This document shows, piece after piece, positions 7,078 to 11,176 of a DNA stretch of 11,176 nucleotides. The first letter of the stretch is position 1. Every line of letters begins with the position of its first letter. The notes under the pieces are model-generated. The model saw nothing but the letters and a program-made list of their open reading frames with translations, searched no databases and was not told where the DNA came from. The position numbers and the translations under genes were made by a program. Origin of the DNA: Phytoactinopolyspora endophytica (lineage in GTDB: Bacteria; Actinomycetota; Actinomycetes; Jiangellales; Jiangellaceae); assembly GCF_004138495.1 (NCBI RefSeq), contig NZ_ML142850.1:210023-221198 (forward strand). The letters are read 5' to 3'.

Positions 7078-7105
7078 TGACAATGAGCATAGGTGTGCGC
7101 ACGAT
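7077..7105 (+). promoter_or_regulatory. Candidate sigma-70-type promoter for the transporter operon
   Basis: TTGACA (7077-7082) is a perfect -35 hexamer. A 17-bp spacer leads to CACGAT (7100-7105), a weak -10 match (3 of 6). It would start transcription about 115 bp before the GTG at 7226. The call rests mainly on the -35 box. Confidence 0.35.
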
Positions 7106-7160
7106 TGAGCACAACCCGGCACGGTGCGAGGGTTCTCCCCGCCGTCCGTAGTCGTTCCGC

Positions 7161-7187
7161 CCGCTGATGTATCGGCATCTTCAGCGG
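7161..7187 (+). repeat. Inverted repeat in the leader of the transporter operon
   Basis: CCGCTGA (7161-7167) and TCAGCGG (7181-7187) are exact 7-bp inverted arms around 13 nt. An alternative pairing uses GATG and CATC inside the loop. It lies 38 bp before the GTG of the solute-binding protein, downstream of the candidate promoter. It could be a second operator or an mRNA leader hairpin. Confidence 0.35.
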
Positions 7188-7225
7188 TTTGACCTGGGGA
7201 TTGTCCTGCTGACCGAGGAGAAGCT

Positions 7226-8581
7226 GTGATTCGAGGTATCCGTGACGATGGCCGAGTGACAGGCATTCGGACGCCAAGCCGTGCCGTTGTGGGAACCGCC
7301 GCCATGATCGGGCCGCTGCTCGCGGTGGCAGCGTGCGGGGCCGACGACGGCAGTGCCGAGGCCTCCGGAGAGGAAGGCCAGGTCCTGCACTACTGGTCCA
7401 TGTGGCAAGACAGCGAACCAGACGCGCAGTACCTCCAGGAGGCGATCGACGAGTTCGAGACCGAAACCGGCATCACCGTGGAGGTGGAGTGGCACGGCCG
7501 AGACGTGATGAACAAGGTGCTCGCGGCTCAGAACACGGACTCTGTACCGGACGTGGTCACGCAGAGCACATCGAAAGTCGGCTCGGTGATGGTCAACACC
7601 GATCAGTACACCGACCTGAGCTCGCTGTACGAGCAGGAGGTATTCGGCGAGGACGTCACGATCGGTGAGGTGATCAACGAGGACTACGAGGTGGTGACGA
7701 CAACTGAGTCCGGCGAGCCGTTCCTCGTGCCGTTCTTCGTCCACGCCTATGCGCTCTGGTACGACGCGAATCGGCTGAACGAGGTCGCCGCGAGCCCACC
7801 GGAGACATGGGACGACTTCGCTCAGATCCTGGAGGAGACACGTAGTTCCGGACAATCACCTCTCGCCCTCGACGGGGACATCGGGAGCTACGCCTCCATC
7901 TGGCCGGGCATGACGCTGGCCCGCATACTCGGGCCCGGCGGCTTACTCGAGCTCGCGACCGACCCGTCGGGTGAGGGTTGGGAAGACCCGGCGATCCGGG
8001 ATGCCATGGTCGAGATCGGGGAGCTCGCCGCCAGTGGCTACTTCCCCGACGGCTACGACGCCAGCAAGTGGCCGACCGTTCAGCGGCAGTGGTTCGACGG
8101 CGAGGCGGACTTCCTGCTCATGGGATCGTGGGTGCCGCTCGAGGGAGACACCAAGGGGTGGGCGCCTGAGGACTTCGAGCTGGCCGCCATGAACTTCCCG
8201 GCGTTCGGAGACGATCGCTCGGTGCCGTTCGAAGCCTATGGTTTCGCCATCCCGAAGAAGGCGAAGAACGTCGACGCAGCTGAGCAGTTCATCGCTTTCA
8301 TGTTGAACAAGGACACTCTCTCGACCTGGGCGAACGCGGTGCCCGTACTCCCGGCCCGCACGGATCTGGAGCAGGCCGGGTCGCTCGAGGGGATCTACAC
8401 CATCATGCAGGACAACCAGCTCACACCACTGCTCGACGGGCTCCGCCAATACCATCCGGACTACTACTCGAAGATCTTCGAGCCGGCCGGACGTGATCTG
8501 ATGCTGGGCGAGCTGAGCGGGGAGGAGTTCATCGCTCACATCAAGGAGCAGCAGGCCAACTACTGGGAGCTCAACCAGTGA
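7226..8581 (+). CDS. CUT1-type sugar ABC transporter solute-binding lipoprotein (family 1 extracellular SBP)
   Basis: This 451-residue protein binds a carbohydrate outside the membrane and passes it to the two permeases that follow. The N-terminus has basic residues (to Arg19), a hydrophobic run (20-36) and a lipobox ending VAAC with Cys37 as the lipidated residue, followed by an acidic, serine-rich linker. The mature part shows the family-1 SBP pattern: LHYWSMWQDSEPD at its start, the FETETGITVEVEW strand, NKVLAAQNTDSVPDVV, a WYDANRLNE segment, WDDFAQILEE, and a C-terminal GSWVPLE/GFAIPKKAKN region. The GTG start has GGAG at 7217-7220 with 5 nt spacing. An in-frame GTG at 7256 would also leave an intact signal. 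Its stop overlaps the permease start (GTGA). The ligand cannot be read from the sequence. The neighbouring phosphoesterases suggest checking for a phosphorylated or phosphodiester sugar. Confidence 0.92.
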   Translation: MIRGIRDDGRVTGIRTPSRAVVGTAAMIGPLLAVAACGADDGSAEASGEEGQVLHYWSMWQDSEPDAQYLQEAIDEFETETGITVEVEWHGRDVMNKVLAAQNTDSVPDVVTQSTSKVGSVMVNTDQYTDLSSLYEQEVFGEDVTIGEVINEDYEVVTTTESGEPFLVPFFVHAYALWYDANRLNEVAASPPETWDDFAQILEETRSSGQSPLALDGDIGSYASIWPGMTLARILGPGGLLELATDPSGEGWEDPAIRDAMVEIGELAASGYFPDGYDASKWPTVQRQWFDGEADFLLMGSWVPLEGDTKGWAPEDFELAAMNFPAFGDDRSVPFEAYGFAIPKKAKNVDAAEQFIAFMLNKDTLSTWANAVPVLPARTDLEQAGSLEGIYTIMQDNQLTPLLDGLRQYHPDYYSKIFEPAGRDLMLGELSGEEFIAHIKEQQANYWELNQ

Positions 8582-9522
8582 CACTTCTGCACGAGAGGCG
8601 GGACGCTCCCACTCGGAGCGTCCCGCCCGAGCGCCGTGGTAGTCCGGTCGACGTCATGCGCAGGCGCATGTTCTGGCCGTTCGTCGCACCGGCTACCGCG
8701 CTGTTCGTGGTCTTCTTCGTCGGCCCCACCATCGGCGTCATATGGATCAGTCTGAACGAATGGGCCGGAGCGGGCCCGATGTCGTGGCGAGGGCTCAAGA
8801 ACTACGTCACGCTCGTGCAGGACCCGACCTTCCAGACCGCCTTCTCCAACAGCATGAAGATCCTCGTGCTAGTCGGCGGGTGTGTGTTCCTCGCGAGTTT
8901 CGCGTTGACGGCGGCGTTGCGGGAGATGAAGGGCAAGCGGCTAGCGCGATCGATCATCTTCTTCCCCGTCCTGGTGTCGGGCATCGTCATCGCACTGGTC
9001 TGGGGAATTCTGTTCCAGCACGGCGGCACGGTGAACTCGGTCCTCGGCAACTTCGGTGTGGAGCCAATCTCCTGGCTGAACTCGAGCAATATGTTCACGA
9101 TGATCGGCCTGGGCATGGTCTGGATCAATGTGGGCCTCTACACCACCATCATCCTCGCCGGGGTCGACCGGATACCGATCTATCTCTATGAGGAGGCATC
9201 GCTGGCCGGAGCGAACGCCTGGCAACGCTTCAGGTACGTCACGCTGCCGCTGTCCAGGGACGTCGTGTCCGTCGCGGCTGTGCTCTGGACGATCGAATCG
9301 ATCAAGATCTTCGAGTTCATCTTCGCCTTCGGGGGCACCACCAACGACATGCCGCCGACCTCGGTCTGGAACTCGGCCCTGTTCGTGTACGGCGAGTCGT
9401 TCGGGTCGTCGGCGTATCGATTCGGCTATGCATCCGCGTCGGCGTTGCTCATGCTGCTGGTCTTCACCGCCTTCGTGGTCCTGCTCCGCAGGCTCACCCA
9501 CCGAGAACCGCTCGAGTTCTGA
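8578..9522 (+). CDS. Sugar ABC transporter permease, MalF-type
   Basis: This 314-residue inner-membrane protein has about six membrane segments (near 31-58, 92-113, 124-146, 171-195, 229-250 and 284-304). The ABC permease EAA loop, EEASLAGANAWQRFRYVTLPL-like, at 205-225 contacts the ATPase. It is the first of a heterodimer with the next gene. The annotated GTG overlaps the binding-protein TGA, and GGGAG (8565-8569) lies 8 nt upstream, so coupled translation is likely. The first 26 residues are polar, rich in Arg and Pro, and not needed for the fold. An in-frame ATG at 8656 just before the membrane domain is an alternative start, but it lacks a good ribosome site. A perfect 13-bp hairpin lies within this N-terminal coding stretch (8597-8627). 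Confidence 0.9.
   Translation: MTLLHERRDAPTRSVPPERRGSPVDVMRRRMFWPFVAPATALFVVFFVGPTIGVIWISLNEWAGAGPMSWRGLKNYVTLVQDPTFQTAFSNSMKILVLVGGCVFLASFALTAALREMKGKRLARSIIFFPVLVSGIVIALVWGILFQHGGTVNSVLGNFGVEPISWLNSSNMFTMIGLGMVWINVGLYTTIILAGVDRIPIYLYEEASLAGANAWQRFRYVTLPLSRDVVSVAAVLWTIESIKIFEFIFAFGGTTNDMPPTSVWNSALFVYGESFGSSAYRFGYASASALLMLLVFTAFVVLLRRLTHREPLEF
8597..8627 (+). promoter_or_regulatory. Perfect 13-bp hairpin after the solute-binding protein gene
   Basis: GGCGGGACGCTCC (8597-8609) and GGAGCGTCCCGCC (8615-8627) pair without mismatch around the loop CACTC. No T run follows. It starts 16 nt after the stop codon of the binding-protein gene and falls in codons 7-17 of the permease frame. Hairpins at this operon position are known to give more binding protein than permease, as between malE and malF in E. 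coli, by stabilising the upstream mRNA or ending part of the transcripts. Here it may act so, or may slow permease translation. Confidence 0.7.
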
Positions 9523-10409
9523 TGAAGGGACAAGACGTGGCGACCACTGGCCGCAACACCGCCAGGGCACATCGACACACCGTCGCGAATTTCGTCAAGA
9601 AGGCACCGCGGTCGCTTGTGTGGCTCCTCGTCGCGGCGAACATCGCCGTACTCGTCTTCATGGTGCTGGCCTCCTTCAAGACCAGCGGCGAGATCTTCGA
9701 CAGTCCGTGGAGCCTGCCGGAGGAGTGGAACCTGGACAACTGGACCGAGGCCTGGGTGACCTCGGGATTCGGGCAAGCGGCGAGGAACACCGTCATCGTG
9801 GTGGCTGCCGCTTCGGTGTCCGTCATCGCGCTCTCCGCGCCGGCGGCATACGTGCTGTCCCGCAGTCAGAGCCGGATGGCGAGTGGGCTCACCGTGGCGT
9901 TCGTCATGGGCATCGGCATTCCCAGCCAGGTTCTGGTGATTCCGATCTTCGTGATGCTGGCCGAGGTGGGCCTGGTCAACAGCCTGCCGGGACTCTACTT
10001 CGTTTACACGGCGCTCGGGCTGCCGTTCTCCGTGTTCCTGCTGACCGGGTTCTTCCGGTCGCTGCCGAGCGAGCTCGAGGAGGCGGCCCTGCTCGACGGT
10101 GCGGGGCCACTGCGGACGTTCTTCCGGGTCATGTTGCCGCTGGCGCGGTCGGGGATCATCACCGCGTTGACGCTGACGATCTTGTCGCTGTGGAACGAGA
10201 CCCTGATGGCACTGGTCCTCTTGCAGGAGACGGCCAACTACACGCTGTCCGTGGCGCTGCTCGCCTTCTTGTCGACCGTGCAGTACGGAAGCGGAAGCTA
10301 CGGTGCTCTGCTGGCCGGCGCATGTATCGTCGTCCTTCCGACACTCGCCGTGTACATCTGGCTCGGAAGGCGACTCATCGAAGGCATATCGCTCGGCTCT
10401 GGCAAGTGA
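9522..10409 (+). CDS. Sugar ABC transporter permease, MalG-type
   Basis: This 295-residue inner-membrane protein is the second permease subunit. It has six predicted membrane segments (near 31-51, 89-112, 121-145, 153-178, 208-231 and 260-282), a periplasmic loop with EIFDSPWSLPEEWNLDNW (57-74) typical of MalG-type proteins, and the EAA loop from EEAALLDGAG to VMLPL at 186-207. The start ATG shares its A with the preceding TGA (TGATG). An in-frame GTG at 9537 preceded by AAGGGA (9525-9530, 6 nt spacing) is an equally good start and would shorten the protein by five residues. No ATPase gene follows. In actinobacteria CUT1 transporters often share a single ATPase (MsiK) encoded elsewhere, so a complete transporter is still plausible. 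Confidence 0.92.
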   Translation: MKGQDVATTGRNTARAHRHTVANFVKKAPRSLVWLLVAANIAVLVFMVLASFKTSGEIFDSPWSLPEEWNLDNWTEAWVTSGFGQAARNTVIVVAAASVSVIALSAPAAYVLSRSQSRMASGLTVAFVMGIGIPSQVLVIPIFVMLAEVGLVNSLPGLYFVYTALGLPFSVFLLTGFFRSLPSELEEAALLDGAGPLRTFFRVMLPLARSGIITALTLTILSLWNETLMALVLLQETANYTLSVALLAFLSTVQYGSGSYGALLAGACIVVLPTLAVYIWLGRRLIEGISLGSGK

Positions 10410-10435
10410 AACGGAAGGTAGGAGTCCTGACCGCG

Positions 10436-11176
10436 ATGCGCATCGTGCATATTTCGGACCTTCACATCGAGCCGGAGCCGGAGCGACGGTTTCCGGGCAG
10501 CTGGCGATCGCTGGAGAGAGACCGGTCGCAGCTGGCCCGTCTGGCTCCCGACCTCGTCATCGTCAGCGGTGACGTGACCAACTTCGGCGCGTACTACCGG
10601 GACCATCTGGTCCTGGCCAAGGAATGGATCGACACGATCGGCCTGCCGACGCTCACCGTTCCGGGCAACCATGACCTGGGGCCCAGCGTGCAGCGCGCAC
10701 TGACGAACCAAGAGAACGAGGCCTATCAAGACGTCCCCTATCCGGAGACGCATTTCGGTTCGGTCTTCCTGCCCAGTCCGGTGGTCAGCCATGACCTCGG
10801 CGCGGTGCGGGTCGTCGGCGTCGGGCTCCGGGAGGGCGACCCGGACGGCGCTCTGCCCCGGTTGGAACGCCTGCTTGCCGCCGACGAGCGGCCGGTCATC
10901 CTCTGCGGGCACTATCCCGTGGTCCCGGCGCGCGAGACGCGGGCCTCGGACGAGTTCGGAACCGACGAGTTCCTCCCCACCGCCGGCCCGGCATTACTCG
11001 AGATCGTCCGAGCGCATCCGAACGTCCGCGCCTACGTGTGCGGGCACGTCCACGTCAACTCCGTACGCCCGGTTGCCGGGCATTGCGTCCAGATCACGGC
11101 GGGAGGACTCGGCCCAGGAGCGTCGGCGTTCCGGTCGTACGACGTGGACGGAACAGGCTTGACGTACTCGACACTG
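10436..11176 (+). CDS. Calcineurin-like metallophosphoesterase, 3' end outside window
   Basis: From ATG 10436 the frame is open to the window edge (247 codons). It carries the full two-metal phosphoesterase motif series: DLH (D8, H10), SGDVTNFG (D46), PGNHD (N78, H79, D80), CGHYP (H159) and CGHVHVN (H204, H206). The family hydrolyses phosphomonoesters or phosphodiesters, including cyclic nucleotides and glycerophosphodiesters. Nearly the whole catalytic domain is in view, because typical CpdA-like members are 250-300 residues. No signal peptide is present, so it is probably cytoplasmic, unlike exported PhoD-type enzymes. It lies 26 bp after the permease gene in the same direction and should be cotranscribed with the transporter, which implies it acts on the imported compound. 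AGGAG at 10420-10424 is 11 nt before the ATG, a rather long spacing. A cAMP phosphodiesterase role is possible but fits the context less well. Confidence 0.88.
   Translation, partial: MRIVHISDLHIEPEPERRFPGSWRSLERDRSQLARLAPDLVIVSGDVTNFGAYYRDHLVLAKEWIDTIGLPTLTVPGNHDLGPSVQRALTNQENEAYQDVPYPETHFGSVFLPSPVVSHDLGAVRVVGVGLREGDPDGALPRLERLLAADERPVILCGHYPVVPARETRASDEFGTDEFLPTAGPALLEIVRAHPNVRAYVCGHVHVNSVRPVAGHCVQITAGGLGPGASAFRSYDVDGTGLTYSTL

Larger units (their letters stand above)
7047..7114 (+). repeat. Three TTGA-type direct repeats, candidate regulator sites
   Basis: TTGAACATGAGCGATAGG (7047-7064) and TTGACAATGAGCATAGG (7077-7093) match at nearly every base and start 30 bp apart. A third, weaker copy, TTGAGCACAA, starts at 7105, 28 bp further. 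Spacing near three helical turns on one DNA face is common for sites bound by multimeric repressors, and DeoR proteins often use repeated sites. The DeoR gene in the cluster is the natural candidate binder, but that is inference. Confidence 0.45.
6997..7225. promoter_or_regulatory. Divergent promoter/operator region between the two operons
   Basis: This 229-bp region separates the first - strand gene from the solute-binding protein gene and must carry promoters for both directions. It is locally AT-richer around 7037-7110. It holds the ribosome site of the - strand gene (GAGGAGT, about 7002-7008), a cluster of direct and inverted repeats at 7045-7118, a candidate + strand promoter at 7077-7105, an inverted repeat at 7161-7187 and the ribosome site GGAG (7217-7220) of the + strand gene. 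I could not find a convincing - strand promoter. No coding sequence is evident. Confidence 0.7.

Noticed and set aside
6211..7114. Long frames opposite or beside the second beta-helix gene (6211-6951 + and 6308-7114 -)
   Set aside because: They have no domain, biased composition and no plausible ribosome site, and the Tat/beta-helix frame explains the region.
10303..11162. Open frames at 10303-10572 and 10791-11162 (+) and 10298-10912 (-)
   Set aside because: All are overlapped by the metallophosphoesterase frame starting at 10436, which carries every catalytic motif of its family. These frames have none.

Overview
This window reads as chromosome from a high-GC Gram-positive bacterium, probably an actinobacterium. 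The support is strong GC bias, several GTG starts, twin-arginine (Tat) signal peptides on secreted proteins, a lipoprotein-type sugar-binding protein and a CUT1 sugar ABC operon with no ATPase gene of its own. The genus cannot be named from sequence alone.

Layout. The left edge (3-392, + strand) holds the C-terminal part of a LysR-type regulator, which converges on and overlaps the first cluster gene by 8 bp. From 385 to 6996 six genes lie on the - strand. In transcription order they are: a Tat-exported right-handed beta-helix protein (6996-5467), a double-SIS sugar-phosphate isomerase/deaminase-type protein (5369-4467), two different endonuclease/exonuclease/phosphatase (EEP) fold enzymes (4470-3670 and 3656-2871), a DeoR-family regulator (2868-2041) and a second beta-helix protein paralogous to the first (1929-385). 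The genes from SIS to DeoR are tightly packed: a 4-bp overlap, a 13-bp gap and a 2-bp gap. A 229-bp divergent promoter region (6997-7225) contains direct and inverted repeats that look like an operator. From 7226 to the right edge a + strand operon encodes a CUT1 solute-binding lipoprotein, two MalF/MalG-like permeases and a calcineurin-like metallophosphoesterase that runs off the window.

How it may work together (inference). The beta-helix proteins would act outside the membrane on a polysaccharide-like polymer, and the ABC transporter would import the fragments. Three cytoplasmic metal-dependent phosphoesterases (two EEP, one calcineurin-like) would cut phosphodiester or phosphomonoester bonds. 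The SIS enzyme would convert a resulting sugar or amino-sugar phosphate, and the DeoR protein would sense a sugar phosphate and control both operons. Three phosphoesterases of two unrelated folds in a sugar-uptake locus is the unusual point. It suggests a phosphate-containing glycan or sugar phosphodiester, such as a teichoic-acid-like polymer, as substrate rather than an ordinary plant polysaccharide. No gene here proves that substrate.

There is no RNA gene, insertion sequence, CRISPR array or prophage gene that I can support. No gene-free stretch exceeds 300 bp. The gaps at 1930-2040, 5370-5466 and 6997-7225 are described as features.
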